Positions 34,280 to 34,366 of a DNA stretch of 34,366 nt are shown in pieces (the stretch's first letter is position 1; every line of letters starts with the position of its first letter). The translations under genes were made by a program, and so were the position numbers. The stretch lies in NCBI GenBank assembly GCA_016758965.1, contig JAEPRB010000339.1:1-34366 (forward strand), given 5' to 3'. Source of the DNA: Circinella minor. Lineage: Eukaryota; Mucoromycota; Mucoromycetes; Mucorales; Lichtheimiaceae. A model generated the notes under the pieces. That model was not told the origin of the DNA and searched no databases. It was given only the letters and a program-made list of their open reading frames with translations.

Positions 34280-34366
34280 AGCGCTAGAATTGTTGAGTCT
34301 GCAAAGCAGGTTAATGTGGAGGACTGTCAGAACTGGATCAGGCACTCTGCTTCATTTTTTGATAGG
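34280..34366 (+). pseudogene. C-terminal tail of a DDE (Tc1/mariner-like) transposase, cut by window end
   Basis: The last 29 codons read SARIVESAKQVNVEDCQNWI followed by RHSASFFDR. The R-I-x-E-A/S ... D-C-x-x-W-I-x-H-S-x-x-F-F pattern is what I know from the end of DDE superfamily transposases in Mucoromycota (Tc1/mariner or pogo-like). The catalytic DDE part is not upstream here, because the segment starts directly after the T/GCG array. So either it is a truncated copy or the array has replaced the rest. It continues past the window edge. Confidence 0.5.

Overview
The window is nuclear DNA from a filamentous fungus, most probably a Mucoromycota (Mucorales-type) species. Intergenic DNA is strongly AT-rich, and most protein-coding genes are cut by short GT-AG introns of roughly 30-280 bp. 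Homopolymeric Asn, Gln and Asp/Glu tracts are common. There is a white-collar-1-like photoreceptor, and the transposon debris (Helitron, RecQ-like helicase, DDE transposase tail) is of a kind common in zygomycete genomes. I deduced all exon structures by hand from reading frame, splice consensus and remembered family motifs. I ran no search.

Layout. 1-350: short inverted/tandem repeat and a coding-like fragment. 901-1620 (+): small protein with a conserved, unnamed domain. 2001-3641 (-): TFIIH/CAK assembly factor MAT1/Tfb3. 3950-5839 (-): Rei1/ZNF622-type 60S ribosome biogenesis factor. 6208-6627 (+): hypothetical protein. 8690-14201 (+): condensin HEAT subunit 1 (Cnd1/Ycs4/CAP-D2), 14 exons. 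14953-16777 (+): two-finger C2H2 transcription factor with a 16-nt internal exon. 17569-19980 (+): lineage-specific multi-exon gene of unknown function carrying two inverted-repeat elements in introns, running into a broken Helitron helicase tail. 21050-22230 (+): secreted orphan protein. 23200-25278 (+): decayed genes. 26177-27855 (-): eEF1B-gamma. 29116-32366 (-): WC-1-like LOV/PAS photoreceptor. 32581-33879 (+): 5'-truncated, decayed RecQ-like helicase. 34146-34366: T-tract/GCG array beside the C-terminal tail of a DDE transposase that runs off the window.

The housekeeping genes (MAT1, Rei1, condensin, eEF1B-gamma) are unrelated in pathway and look like ordinary fungal neighbours, not an operon-like cluster. 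The most unusual part is 17.5-20 kb. There a gene is interrupted by two hairpin-forming elements. One is bounded by usable splice sites, so that removing exactly 160 bp restores an open frame, which suggests an intron derived from a transposable element. The second point of interest is the WC-1-like protein, whose C-terminal zinc finger keeps four cysteines but lacks the GATA-type DNA-contact residues.
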